A stretch of DNA of 64,000 nt from NCBI GenBank assembly GCA_965278945.1, contig OZ257128.1, forward strand, positions 1,922,001-1,986,000. The letters run 5' to 3'. The DNA is from UBA10649 sp965278945 (lineage in GTDB: Bacteria > Actinomycetota > Actinomycetes > S36-B12). Of the stretch, positions 1 through 9,264 are shown in pieces. The notes under the pieces are model-generated. The model did not search any database. It saw only the letters and a list, made by a program, of their open reading frames with translations, and had not been told where the DNA came from. Position numbers and translations under genes: made by a program. Position 1 is the first letter of the stretch. Each line of letters opens with the position of its first letter.

Positions 1-2481
1 GAACGGACCGTTCTTGTCGAGGGTGACGACCAGCCGGTACTCCCAGCGGTTTGCGTCGACCTTGACTCCGGCCTCCATCGCAGCGTGCTCGGGCTTGGTG
101 ATCCGATCGTCGGAGTCGACCCGCCCGAAGACCGTCTCGACAACGACATGGTCGGGAGTGAGCTCGCCAAGATCAATCAGAGCACGAACGGTGATGGGCG
201 AACCCAGCACGACCGCATGCCCGACGCCGTCTGCTTCGACATGCTCGATCTGGACGCCGCCCCAGCGCAGACGGATCTCCTTCTTCCACGCGGACAGATC
301 CCTTGCGAGCGCATAGTCGGACAGGTCCATCGTGCGCGAGGCCTGCGCCGCGGGCATGTAGAGCCGCTGCACGTACTCGGCCAGCATCCGCGTCGCGAGG
401 ACCTTCGGACCGAGGGTGCGGATGGTGTGCTTGACCAGGCGGATCCACCCGGCCGGCAGGTCGTGCTCGTCGCGCGCATAGAAGGTCGGCGCTACGGAGT
501 TCTCGATCAGCGTGTACAGGGCCTCGGCCTCGATGTCGTCACGGCGATCGTGGTCCTCCACGCCGTTCGCCGTGGGGATCGCCCAGCCGTTCTCCCCGTC
601 GTACCACTCGTCCCACCAGCCGTCGAGGATCGACAAGTTCAGCGCGCCGTTGAGCGCGGCCTTCATTCCCGACGTGCCGCTCGCCTCGAGCGGGCGGATC
701 GGGTTGTTCAGCCAGACGTCGCAGCCCGGGTACATGACGGTCGCCATGCCGATGTCGTAGTCGGGCAGGAAGACGATGCGCTCGCGTACGCCCTCCTGAT
801 CGGCGAACTTGACCAGTTCCTGGATGAGCTTCTTGCCGCCCTCGTCAGCCGGGTGGGCCTTGCCCGCGACCATCAACTGCACCGGCCGGTCCGGATCGGT
901 GAGCAAGGCGGTGAGCCTCGCGGGATCACGAAGCATGAGGGTCAGCCGCTTGTACGACGGCACCCGCCTGGCGAATCCGATCGTGAGCACGTCCGGATCG
1001 AAGACGCCGTCGATCCAGCCGAGCTCGGCCTCACTGGCCCCGCGTCCGACCCACGACTCGCGCAGACGGCTGCGGACCATGGCGACCAGTTCCTCGCGAA
1101 GCAGTCGCTTGGTCGCCCAGAGCTGGGCGTCCGGCGTGCTGGCGATGACCTCCCACCCGGAGGCATCGTCGATCGATGCCCCGTTCGCGAGTTCGAGGAT
1201 CTGGCGAGCCGCCCACGTGGGCGCATGCACGCCGTTGGTCACCGACGTGATCGGCACGTCGTCGGGATCGAATCCCGACCACAGACCCGAGAACATCCCG
1301 CGCGACACCTGACCGTGCAGCAGGCTCACGCCATTGGCACGCTGCGCGAGGCGCAGGCCCATGACCGCCATGTTGAAGACCGCGGGGTCTCCGCCTTCGA
1401 AGCTCTCGGTTCCGAGACCGACGATGCTCTCGATGGGCACGCCATCGGTCGAGTTGTCGCCGCCGAGGTACTGCTTGACCAGCTCGACGGGGAAACGGTC
1501 GATGCCGGCCGGCACGGGTGTGTGCGTCGTGAAGACGGTTCCCGCCCGGCTGATCTCCAGCGCGTCGTCAAAGGTGAGAGTCGGGTCCGCGTGGATGAAC
1601 TCGCGGATACGCTCGATGCCGAGGAATCCGGCGTGGCCCTCGTTGGTGTGGAACACCTCGGGATCGGCGTGACCGGTGATGCGGCAGAAGGCGCGGATCG
1701 CGCGCACTCCACCGATCCCGAGCAGCATCTCCTGCTGCAGCCGATGCTCGCCGCCGCCGCCGTAGAGACGGTCGGTGATCTCGCGCTCTGCTGGAGCGTT
1801 CTCCTCGACATCGGAGTCCAGGAGGAGCAGCGGAACGCGACCGACCTGCGCGACCCAGATCCGGGCGGCGATGGACCGGCCGCCGGGCAGTCCCACGGCC
1901 ACCCGTGCGGACGTGCCGTCCTTCTCGCGAAGCACCGAGACCGGGCTGCCGTCGGGATCGGTGACGGGATAGCGCTCCTGCTGCCAGCCGTCACGGGACA
2001 AGGACTGCTTGAAGTAGCCGGATCGGTAGAACAGTCCGACGGCGACGATCGGCACGCCCAGGTCGCTGGCCGTCTTCAGGTGGTCGCCGGCGAGGATTCC
2101 CAGGCCGCCTGAGTATTGGGGCAGGGCCGCGGCCAGGCCGTACTCCGGAGAGAAGTAGGCGATCGCCTTCGGCGCTTCGGCCCCGAGGGACTGGAACCAG
2201 CGATCGGAGGTGAGGTACTCCCGCAGGTCCGCGGACGTCCGCGTCACCCAGTCGACGAAGCCGGGGTCAGCCGACAGCTCATCGAGCCGCTCAGCGCTGA
2301 CCTCACCGAGCAGGTGAACGGGGTCGTAGCCGCCGCTTTCCCACAGCTCGGGGTCGATTGCCGCGAACACGTCTCGCGTGCGCGGATCCCACGACCACCG
2401 AAGGTTGATCGCAAGTTCCTCTAGGGGCGCGAGGTTCTCTGGCAGGACCGTGCGGACGGTGAATCGGCGAATGGCTCTCAC
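1..2481 (-). CDS. glgP: Alpha-glucan phosphorylase, partial (3' end beyond window)
   Basis: Cleaves terminal alpha-1,4 glucose units of glycogen with phosphate to give glucose-1-phosphate in the cytosol. I translated the minus strand from a GTG at 2481: 827 codons run open to base 1 with no stop, so only the C-terminal tip is missing (the actinobacterial type is about 850 residues). The N-terminus carries the LEELAINLRWSWDP block typical of this phosphorylase type. The glycine-rich stretch YSGGLGILAGDHLK and the pyridoxal-phosphate motif GTSGMKAALNG (Lys about residue 607) are intact. A second in-frame GTG lies at 2490. Divergent from glgE, with a shared 126-bp spacer. The long antisense reading frame over it is a codon-bias shadow. 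Confidence 0.95.
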   Translation of the reverse strand, partial: MRAIRRFTVRTVLPENLAPLEELAINLRWSWDPRTRDVFAAIDPELWESGGYDPVHLLGEVSAERLDELSADPGFVDWVTRTSADLREYLTSDRWFQSLGAEAPKAIAYFSPEYGLAAALPQYSGGLGILAGDHLKTASDLGVPIVAVGLFYRSGYFKQSLSRDGWQQERYPVTDPDGSPVSVLREKDGTSARVAVGLPGGRSIAARIWVAQVGRVPLLLLDSDVEENAPAEREITDRLYGGGGEHRLQQEMLLGIGGVRAIRAFCRITGHADPEVFHTNEGHAGFLGIERIREFIHADPTLTFDDALEISRAGTVFTTHTPVPAGIDRFPVELVKQYLGGDNSTDGVPIESIVGLGTESFEGGDPAVFNMAVMGLRLAQRANGVSLLHGQVSRGMFSGLWSGFDPDDVPITSVTNGVHAPTWAARQILELANGASIDDASGWEVIASTPDAQLWATKRLLREELVAMVRSRLRESWVGRGASEAELGWIDGVFDPDVLTIGFARRVPSYKRLTLMLRDPARLTALLTDPDRPVQLMVAGKAHPADEGGKKLIQELVKFADQEGVRERIVFLPDYDIGMATVMYPGCDVWLNNPIRPLEASGTSGMKAALNGALNLSILDGWWDEWYDGENGWAIPTANGVEDHDRRDDIEAEALYTLIENSVAPTFYARDEHDLPAGWIRLVKHTIRTLGPKVLATRMLAEYVQRLYMPAAQASRTMDLSDYALARDLSAWKKEIRLRWGGVQIEHVEADGVGHAVVLGSPITVRALIDLGELTPDHVVVETVFGRVDSDDRITKPEHAAMEAGVKVDANRWEYRLVVTLDKNGPF

Positions 2482-2607
2482 TCGGCACACGGTAGTGCCC
2501 GATATGAGGCGGGAACCTCACGGGGATGTTAATTCCGGCGCACAGTTGAGTGGATCTTGCAAGACATGCAATCCCTTGCGGCGGCGAACCGCCGCTAGGC
2601 TTTCGGT
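2482..2607. promoter_or_regulatory. Divergent glgP/glgE intergenic region with possible LacI-type operator
   Basis: This 126-bp spacer must hold promoters for both glucan genes. It contains the self-complementary TCTTGCAAGA (2555-2564) followed by ATGCAA, so that TTGCAAG and TGCAA half-sites lie close together at 2557-2571. Actinobacterial maltose/glucan regulators of the LacI family recognise CTTGCAG/TTGCAA-like half-sites, so an operator is possible; this is inference. A small GCGGCGG/CCGCCGC hairpin lies just before the glgE start. No convincing Shine-Dalgarno sequence precedes the glgE ATG. Confidence 0.3.
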
Positions 2608-4644
2608 ATGGGGAGCCCCCGCGTGCGCGAGTCGCGACCGACGTCGCCCCAGCTGTGGACCGGGGCACTCCTGCCCGCTCCCACTCAGCTCGTCGGGCGA
2701 TTTCCGATCGGCGACGTGTCCCCCGTCAGCGTGGGCGGCCGCCGACCGGCAGCCGCCGCCGTGGGGGAACTGATCCCGATCCGCGCCACCTCCTTTCGGG
2801 AGGGGCACGACAGCCTCGGCCTGACCGCGATCCTGAACCGACCCGACGGATCGGTGGCGCAGTCGGCGCGGATGACCCCCGAGGGCATGGGCATGGACGG
2901 CTGGGTGGGCCACGTCCGGCCAGACTCGCTCGGCGACTGGTCCTTCACGATCGAGGCCTGGGGAAGCCCGTGGGACACGTGGGTGCATCGAGCGCTCATC
3001 AAGGTCCCCGCGAACGTCGACGTCGAACTCGAGCTTGCCGAAGGCGCGCTGCTCCTCAAGCGCGCTCTCGACCTGCATCCGGCGCCGTCATTGCATCGCC
3101 CGATTCTCGCGAAGGCAGCAAAGACCCTCACCTCGCAGTCCCTTCCCGCGGAAGTCCGCCTGGCGGCCGGAACCGACTCCGCGGTCGCGGACATCATGGC
3201 GTCGCATCCGCTGCGAGAGGGCGTCACGACGAGCGGGCCGTGGCCCCTGCGCGTGCAGCGGCGCCGAGCACTGGTCGGTGCCTGGTACGAGTTCTTCCCG
3301 CGCAGCGAGGGGGCTCGGCTCAAGCCCCCGCGCTCGGGGACCCTCCAGTCCGCGGCCAAGCGCCTCGACGCGGTGGCCCAAATGGGCTTCGACGTCGTCT
3401 ACCTGCCGCCGGTGCATCCGATCGGCCGCGTCAATCGCAAGGGCGCCAACAACACCCTCACCCCCACGAAGACCGATCCCGGCTCACCGTGGGCGATCGG
3501 CTCGGCAGAGGGAGGCCACGACGCGCTGCACCCGGATCTGGGGACGATGGCCGATTTCGATGCGTTCGTTGCGCGCACGGTCGACCTGGGCATGGAAGTC
3601 GCCTTGGACCTCGCCCTCCAGGCCGCTCCCGATCATCCGTGGGTCACGTCGAACCCTGAATGGTTCACCACCCGCGCGGACGGAACGATCGCGTACGCGG
3701 AGAATCCGCCGAAGAAGTACCAGGACATCTATCCGCTCAACTTCGACAACGATCCCGAGGGGCTGTACGCCGAGGTCGAGCGAATCGTCAGGTTCTGGAT
3801 GGATCACGGAGTCCGGATCTTCCGGGTGGACAACCCGCACACGAAGCCGCTGTGGGTGTGGGACCGACTCCTGACGTCGGTGTTCCAGACCGATCCTGAT
3901 GTGCTGTTCCTCGCCGAGGCATTCACGCGCCCGCCGATGATGCGGGCGCTCGCCGAGGTCGGCTTCCAGCAGAGCTACACCTACTTCACCTGGCGCAACT
4001 CTCGTCAGGAGATCGAGGAGTACGCCAGTGAGCTCGCCGGTCCGGCCGCGGCCTACATGCGGCCCAACTTCTTCGTCAACACGCCGGACATCCTCCCGGA
4101 GTACCTCCAGCACTCCGGGCCTGCGGGATTCGCGATTCGCGCGACGCTCGGCGCCACGCTCTCGCCGACCTACGGCGTGTACAGCGGATTCGAGCTGTAC
4201 GAGTGTGTGCCGGTCCGGCCCGGGAGCGAGGAGTACCTCGACTCGGAGAAGTACCAGTACCGGCCCCGAGACTGGGCGCTGGCGAGAAAGCAGGCGCGCA
4301 CTCTCGCGCCCTACCTGACCCAGCTCAATGCGATGCGCAGGACGCATCCAGCCCTCCAGGACCTGCGCTCACTGCGGTTCCACAACACCGACAGCAACGA
4401 CGTGATCGCCTTCTCGAAGGTCGACGGCGCCGACGCGATCCTCGTGATCTGCAATCTTGATCCCTACAGCGAGCACGAGGCCACGGTGTGGTGGGACATG
4501 GGCGCGATCGGCCTGACCGACGACGCTCACTTCACGGCGCACGATCTGGTCACCGACTCCACGTGGACGTGGGGTGCCGCCACCTACGTGCGGCTGCGAC
4601 CATGGGACAACGTCGCGCACGTGGTTCACGTCCAGCACCATTGA
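2608..4644 (+). CDS. glgE: Alpha-1,4-glucan:maltose-1-phosphate maltosyltransferase
   Basis: Transfers maltosyl units from maltose-1-phosphate to the non-reducing end of alpha-1,4-glucan (GH13 subfamily 3). The 678 residues match the family length. The beta-sandwich N-domain includes FREGHDSLGL. The catalytic barrel shows FRVDNPHTKP with the predicted nucleophile Asp408 and FLAEAFTRP with the predicted acid Glu437; their 29-residue spacing matches characterised GlgE. It is followed after 28 bp by glgB on the same strand, the usual pairing, since GlgE makes linear chains and GlgB branches them. The enzymes that make maltose-1-phosphate (TreS/Pep2 or GlgC/GlgM) are not in the window. The ATG start is supported by family alignment rather than by a ribosome site. 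Confidence 0.96.
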   Translation: MGSPRVRESRPTSPQLWTGALLPAPTQLVGRFPIGDVSPVSVGGRRPAAAAVGELIPIRATSFREGHDSLGLTAILNRPDGSVAQSARMTPEGMGMDGWVGHVRPDSLGDWSFTIEAWGSPWDTWVHRALIKVPANVDVELELAEGALLLKRALDLHPAPSLHRPILAKAAKTLTSQSLPAEVRLAAGTDSAVADIMASHPLREGVTTSGPWPLRVQRRRALVGAWYEFFPRSEGARLKPPRSGTLQSAAKRLDAVAQMGFDVVYLPPVHPIGRVNRKGANNTLTPTKTDPGSPWAIGSAEGGHDALHPDLGTMADFDAFVARTVDLGMEVALDLALQAAPDHPWVTSNPEWFTTRADGTIAYAENPPKKYQDIYPLNFDNDPEGLYAEVERIVRFWMDHGVRIFRVDNPHTKPLWVWDRLLTSVFQTDPDVLFLAEAFTRPPMMRALAEVGFQQSYTYFTWRNSRQEIEEYASELAGPAAAYMRPNFFVNTPDILPEYLQHSGPAGFAIRATLGATLSPTYGVYSGFELYECVPVRPGSEEYLDSEKYQYRPRDWALARKQARTLAPYLTQLNAMRRTHPALQDLRSLRFHNTDSNDVIAFSKVDGADAILVICNLDPYSEHEATVWWDMGAIGLTDDAHFTAHDLVTDSTWTWGAATYVRLRPWDNVAHVVHVQHH

Positions 4645-4672
4645 CAGACAACCGAAACAGACCGGAGTCCAG

Positions 4673-6877
4673 ATGTCGCAGACAACGCCCGACGCGGTAC
4701 CGCGCGACGTGTCGGTGCTCGACCTCGACCGGCTCGTCGATGGCTGGCACCACGATCCGCATTCCATCCTCGGCCCGCATCTCGACGGTGGCGTCGTCAC
4801 CATCCGCGTCCTGCGCCCGGGGGCCGAGGCCGTCACGATCGTCACTCCCGACGCCAGGTTGCCGCTCGTGCACGAGCACCGCGGCGTGTGGGTCGGCGCG
4901 TGGACGCTGGCCGTCGTCCCCGACTACTCGGTCGACGTCGAATACAACGGATCGATCGTGCCAAGCGATGACCCCTTCAGGTTCCTCCCGACACTCGGTG
5001 ACATCGACCTCCACCTGATCGGAGAGGGCCGCCACGAGCAGCTGTGGGAGGTGCTCGGTGCGCATGTGCGTGCGTACCAGACCAGCCTGGGCGTCGTGTC
5101 CGGCGTCTCGTTCGCCGTCTGGGCACCCAACGCGCAAGGTGTTCGCGTTGCCGGCGACTTCAACTTCTGGGACGGCACCGCGCACCCGATGCGCTCCCTC
5201 GGCGGAACCGGGATCTGGGAGATCTACGTTCCGAACATCGGCGACGGCACGATCTACAAGTTCTCGATCCTCGGCCGCGACGGTCAGTGGCGGGAGAAGG
5301 CCGATCCGTTCGCCTTCGCGACCGAGGTTCCGCCCGCCACCGGGTCCGTGGTCTACACGACGTCGTACGACTGGTCAGACGAGAAGTGGCTGGACTTGCG
5401 CCAGGCAACAGACCAGCACAAGCGACCTATGTCGATCTACGAGGTGCATCTGGGTTCGTGGCGCATCGGCCTGGACTATCGGCAACTGGCCGTCGAGCTG
5501 ACCGAGTATGTCCGCGACGCCGGGTTCACCCACGTGGAGTTCCTTCCCGTCGCCGAGCATCCGTACGGGCCGTCGTGGGGCTACCAGGTGACGTCGTACT
5601 TTGCGCCGACCGCACGCTTCGGTCGACCCGATGACCTGCGCTTCCTGATCGACACGTTGCACGAGGCCGGGATCGGCGTGCTGGTCGACTGGGTTCCCGC
5701 GCACTTCCCGAAGGACGACTGGGCGCTCGCGCGCTTCGACGGCACGGCCCTGTACGAGCATGCCGATCCTCGTCGCGGCGAGCAGCCCGACTGGGGCACG
5801 TATGTCTTCGACTTCGGCCGGACCGAGGTTCGCAACTTCCTTGTCGCCAACGCCCTGTACTGGCTCGAGGAGTATCACGTCGACGGACTTCGCGTCGACG
5901 CCGTCGCGTCGATGCTCTACCTGGACTACTCGCGCAAGGAAGGCGAGTGGTACCCGAACAAGTACGGCGGCCGGGAGAACCTCGAGGCGGTCGCCTTCCT
6001 GCAGGAGATGAACGCCACGGTCTACAAGCGCGTTCCCGGCGTGACGATGATCGCCGAGGAGTCCACCGCGTGGCCGGGCGTCACGCGGCCGACCTTCGTC
6101 GGCGGACTTGGCTTCGGCTTCAAGTGGAACATGGGCTGGATGCACGACAGCCTCGACTACATCTCACACGAGCCGATCCACCGCCAGTACCACCACAACG
6201 AGATGACCTTCTCGATGGTCTACGCGTACAGCGAGCACTTCATCCTGCCGATCTCGCACGATGAGGTCGTGCACGGGAAGGGCTCGCTCGTGGCCCGGAT
6301 GCCCGGCGACCGCTGGCAGGAACTGGCCAACCTGCGCGCCTACCTCGCCTTCATGTGGGCGCACCCCGGCAAGAAGCTGCTGTTCATGGGCTCGGAGTTC
6401 GCCCAGTCCTCGGAATGGTCGGCCGAGCGCGGCCTGGACTGGTGGCTGCTGCAGTTCCCCGAGCACGCCGGGATCCTGCAGACCGTCACCGACCTCAACC
6501 GCATCTACGTCGGCACCCCTGCCTTGTGGCAGCGCGATGACGATTCCAGCGGATTTGAGTGGATCGACGCCAATGACTCGGCGTCCAATGCGTTCAGCTG
6601 GTTGCGCTGGGGTGACGATGGCAGTTGCGTGGCCGTGATCGCCAACCTCTCCCCCGTCGCCCGCGAGGACTACCAGCTCGGCCTGCCATTCGCCGGCACC
6701 TGGAACGAGATCCTCAACACCGACGCCACCGAATACGGCGGCTCGGGGGTGGGCAACTACGGCTCTATCCAGGCGCACGAGTCGCCCTGGCACGGTCGGC
6801 CCGCCTCTGCGCACATCTCGCTGCCGCCGATGGCGACCAGCTACTTCGCCTTCTCCCCCCCACCCCTCCCCCGTTGA
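4673..6877 (+). CDS. glgB: 1,4-alpha-glucan branching enzyme
   Basis: Introduces alpha-1,6 branches into glycogen. I chose ATG 4673 because GGAG lies five bases upstream; this gives 734 residues, normal for the family. An N-terminal glucan-binding module is followed by the GH13 barrel with DGLRVDAV (nucleophile Asp409), MIAEEST (acid about Glu462) and ISHDEVVHGKGS. The end is odd: the last codons are proline-rich and the stop TGA (6875-6877) lies inside the outer arm of the palindrome into which an IS30 element has inserted. The enzyme core is complete, and the stop seems to predate the insertion, because the convergent gene on the other side ends in the mirror-image sequence. Confidence 0.96.
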   Translation: MSQTTPDAVPRDVSVLDLDRLVDGWHHDPHSILGPHLDGGVVTIRVLRPGAEAVTIVTPDARLPLVHEHRGVWVGAWTLAVVPDYSVDVEYNGSIVPSDDPFRFLPTLGDIDLHLIGEGRHEQLWEVLGAHVRAYQTSLGVVSGVSFAVWAPNAQGVRVAGDFNFWDGTAHPMRSLGGTGIWEIYVPNIGDGTIYKFSILGRDGQWREKADPFAFATEVPPATGSVVYTTSYDWSDEKWLDLRQATDQHKRPMSIYEVHLGSWRIGLDYRQLAVELTEYVRDAGFTHVEFLPVAEHPYGPSWGYQVTSYFAPTARFGRPDDLRFLIDTLHEAGIGVLVDWVPAHFPKDDWALARFDGTALYEHADPRRGEQPDWGTYVFDFGRTEVRNFLVANALYWLEEYHVDGLRVDAVASMLYLDYSRKEGEWYPNKYGGRENLEAVAFLQEMNATVYKRVPGVTMIAEESTAWPGVTRPTFVGGLGFGFKWNMGWMHDSLDYISHEPIHRQYHHNEMTFSMVYAYSEHFILPISHDEVVHGKGSLVARMPGDRWQELANLRAYLAFMWAHPGKKLLFMGSEFAQSSEWSAERGLDWWLLQFPEHAGILQTVTDLNRIYVGTPALWQRDDDSSGFEWIDANDSASNAFSWLRWGDDGSCVAVIANLSPVAREDYQLGLPFAGTWNEILNTDATEYGGSGVGNYGSIQAHESPWHGRPASAHISLPPMATSYFAFSPPPLPR

Positions 6878-6904
6878 GTGGTGAACTGTCGTCCTCGTGA
6901 CCGC

Positions 6905-8182
6905 GGCGATGTCAATCGGTGAGTGCAACGCGGTTGTCTAGGCCGCCTGCTGCTCGAGGTATTCCGCGAGTGCTTGGGCGGGGGTCTTCAGTCCAAGGGT
7001 AGGGCGTGGTCTGGAGTTGAGTTTGTCCTGCACGCGGCGTAGCTCGGTGACGTCGTGGACGGACAGGTCGGTGCCCTTGGTGAACCAGTGCCGTAGCAGC
7101 CGGTTGGTGTTCTCGTTGCTGCCACGCTGCCAGGGTGAGTGCGGGTCGCAGAAGAACAACTGCGTGTCCAGGGCGATCTGGATGTCGCGCCAGCGGGCCA
7201 GCTCGCTTCCGCGGTCCCAGGTGATCGAGCGGCGCAGGTGCTCGGGCAGGTCGCCCATCGCTGTGATCATCGCCTTGGCGACTTCCTCCGCGGTGTGATC
7301 GATCGGCAGGTGCAGCAGGATCGTGAACCTGGTCGACCGCTCGACCAGGGTCCCGATCGCCGAGGCGCATCCGGTGCCCAGGATCAAGTCGCCCTCCCAA
7401 TGACCTGGCACGGCGCGGTCATCGACCTCGGAGGGTCGCTGGGAGATCGTCAGGGCATCGGAGAACGGACTGGGACCACGTCGGGTCGCGGTCCGTGATC
7501 GGCGCCGGGCACGGCCCGTGGACAAGGCCCGATGCAGGTCCGCGCGCAGATGCCCGCGCGCCTGCACGTAAAGGGACTGGTAGATCGTCTCGTGCGACAC
7601 CCGTGCAGTCTTGTCCCCGCCGCCCTGCTCGGCCAGCACGAGGGCGATCAGCCGCGGACTCCACCCATCATCGAGCCAGCCGGTGATGGCCGCGATCAGA
7701 TCCGCGCGCCCATCCAGCTTGAAACCCTTGGGCCGGCGAGCCCGCTGGAACGCCTTCACGTGCGCCAGCGACCCGTAATACGTCCCATCCGGCCCGGCAT
7801 TACGGCGGACCTCCCGCGACACCGTCGACGCGCTACGCCCGATCACACGCGCGATCGCCGCCTGCGACAAGCCCGCCGCCAGACCCGTGCCGATCTGATC
7901 GCGCTCCAGCGCCGTCAACTTGTCCCCGACAAACCCATCCCCGCCAGGAACAATCCTCAAGCCCCCGCGCACCCCCAACGTCAATTGCATGCCCGAAGAC
8001 TGCCGCCACCACTTCTGGCACGCCGACCCCGCCGCGCCCACCACCGCGACCGCCTCCAGAAACGACGCACCATGGGCAATCGCGTCGAAGAACGGCCTAC
8101 GCCGCTCCCACGAGTAATACCGATCCGAACCAGCCACAACGCCTCCACCACTCAGGCGTTGCACTCACCGATTGAACCTGCC
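6905..8182 (-). mobile_element. IS30-family insertion sequence, copy 1
   Basis: A 1278-bp element. Ends were set by comparison with the second copy and by terminal inverted repeats: a 27-bp repeat with four mismatches whose core TCAATCGGTGAGTGCAACGC is at 6912-6931 and, inverted, at 8156-8175. It is flanked by a 3-bp direct duplication CGC (6902-6904, 8183-8185), as expected for IS30 elements. It carries one transposase gene. The sequence looks identical to the copy 2360 bp downstream, so transposition was recent. It lies between the convergent stops of glgB and the DUF559-type gene. Confidence 0.93.
6938..8164 (-). CDS. IS30-family transposase (copy 1)
   Basis: Catalyses cut and joining of the element ends. 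The 408-residue protein has a helix-turn-helix around residues 99-121 (LSQAAIARVIGRSASTVSRE) typical of IS30. The catalytic triad is visible as Asp259 (HWEGDLI), Asp317 (TWDRGSE) and Glu351 (QRGSNENTN); the 33-residue D-to-E spacing fits the family. The GTG start at 8164 lies within the right inverted repeat, so its promoter must lie in that repeat or in flanking DNA. The reading frame is intact and presumably active. Confidence 0.95.
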   Translation of the reverse strand: MQRLSGGGVVAGSDRYYSWERRRPFFDAIAHGASFLEAVAVVGAAGSACQKWWRQSSGMQLTLGVRGGLRIVPGGDGFVGDKLTALERDQIGTGLAAGLSQAAIARVIGRSASTVSREVRRNAGPDGTYYGSLAHVKAFQRARRPKGFKLDGRADLIAAITGWLDDGWSPRLIALVLAEQGGGDKTARVSHETIYQSLYVQARGHLRADLHRALSTGRARRRSRTATRRGPSPFSDALTISQRPSEVDDRAVPGHWEGDLILGTGCASAIGTLVERSTRFTILLHLPIDHTAEEVAKAMITAMGDLPEHLRRSITWDRGSELARWRDIQIALDTQLFFCDPHSPWQRGSNENTNRLLRHWFTKGTDLSVHDVTELRRVQDKLNSRPRPTLGLKTPAQALAEYLEQQAA

Positions 8183-8210
8183 CGCTGCAGGCCCAGCAAC
8201 ACGTCACCAC

Positions 8211-9122
8211 TCAACGGGCCGTCTGCGCTGGCCATGGGTTGTTGAGCGCTGACTCGATCGCCGCAACCATCAGCCAGGGCCGGACAAGGTCGGCTGCCGT
8301 CAGCACTATCACGCGCCAACCCGCCTCCTGGAGGAGATTCCGCCTGGCGGCGTCGCTTCGCCTGCGCTGCTCGTCGAGGTGAGCCCGGCCGTCATACTCG
8401 ACGATCAGGCGAAACGCGGGCCACGCCAAGTCCGCACGCGCGAGCCACTGTCCGTCGTCCAAGACGTTGAAGTTGCAGTTAGGTCTGGGCAGTCCAGCGA
8501 GCAAGAGGTGCGCGCGTACTAGTGATTCGCCCGGGGACTCCGCGCCAGGATCAAGAAGCGGGCGGGCACGGCGAGCATTGCGAATTCCGCGACGCCGTGT
8601 CGCCCACCCGACTACGGCGCGCAGGTCCTCGTCAGTAGCGAGCCCCCTTCGAAGGAGGGCATCGCCCATCGCGACGAGATCCTCGATCGGTATGAATTCA
8701 GCGCAATCAAGCCAGGTGCGCGCTGGCGTAGTGACCGTGGCGCCGCGATGCGTGGTGACGTGGTCGGCAGGCAGCGTCAAACGGCGCCCACGAACGCCGT
8801 CGCGTTGCAGACGTCCGGCTCCACGCGGCACGGCCGTCGCCACCGCGCGTTCTGGAACATGAAGACCGATCCATGGGGGCAGCGGCAGATTCCACAGGTG
8901 CGCGGCGGAGACGTCGCAAAGAACGGCGTCCGATCTCGCGGCCAGGAGCACCGCGGATGCACGAGCAAGCTCCGGATCTCGTGCAGAAACGGGGACGCGG
9001 ACACCGCGAGTTGGAGCGACGAAGCGACGTGAGCGGACCTCACCGGCCGTCAGTCCGGCACCGCCGGCGGCGCTCACGAGGAAGGCCTCATTGAGGTTGA
9101 CACGATCCGAGGGAAGCGGCAT
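8211..9122 (-). CDS. DUF559-type protein with AbiEi-like N-terminus
   Basis: A family very common in actinobacteria and of unproven function. The C-terminal third looks like a Vsr/DUF559 PD-(D/E)XK nuclease fold: ARADLAWP supplies an Asp, LIVEYDGRAHL a Glu and Asp, followed by RRNLLQEAGWRVI. The N-terminal part resembles the AbiEi-type antitoxin region found in these proteins. I chose ATG 9122 (303 residues); an upstream in-frame ATG at 9179 exists and neither has a clear ribosome site. The stop TGA at 8211-8213 lies in the right arm of the palindrome split by IS copy 1. The gene is intact but sandwiched between two IS copies, and IS copy 2 sits about 140 bp upstream of its start. Confidence 0.75.
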   Translation of the reverse strand: MPLPSDRVNLNEAFLVSAAGGAGLTAGEVRSRRFVAPTRGVRVPVSARDPELARASAVLLAARSDAVLCDVSAAHLWNLPLPPWIGLHVPERAVATAVPRGAGRLQRDGVRGRRLTLPADHVTTHRGATVTTPARTWLDCAEFIPIEDLVAMGDALLRRGLATDEDLRAVVGWATRRRGIRNARRARPLLDPGAESPGESLVRAHLLLAGLPRPNCNFNVLDDGQWLARADLAWPAFRLIVEYDGRAHLDEQRRRSDAARRNLLQEAGWRVIVLTAADLVRPWLMVAAIESALNNPWPAQTAR

Positions 9123-9264
9123 GCCTCTAGTCGAGCGATGGGCTCCCGGACATTGGCAGCGATCGCCGCTGCTGTGCATAGGTGCCGCTTCGGTGGCGTG
9201 GCTGTTGAGGAATCCGAGTCACATATCCGCTCGTTGAGTGGTGATCTGTTGCGGCCCAACTCGG

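Larger units (their letters stand above)
6870..8218. repeat. Split palindrome (IS30 target site 1)
   Basis: A perfect 15-bp inverted repeat, CCCGTTGAGTGGTGA at 6870-6884 and its complement at 8204-8218, flanks the first IS30 element. Removing the element and one copy of the 3-bp duplication (CGC) leaves a palindrome with 17 and 18 bases between the centre and the arms. Each arm carries the stop codon of one of two convergent genes (glgB and the DUF559-type gene), both reading CGT TGA GTG GTG A. It could have been a bidirectional terminator-like structure before insertion. Confidence 0.75.

Noticed and set aside
85..2112. 675-residue plus-strand open frame
   Set aside because: Antisense to glgP, with the composition of a GC-bias shadow and no domain; glgP motifs are clear on the other strand.
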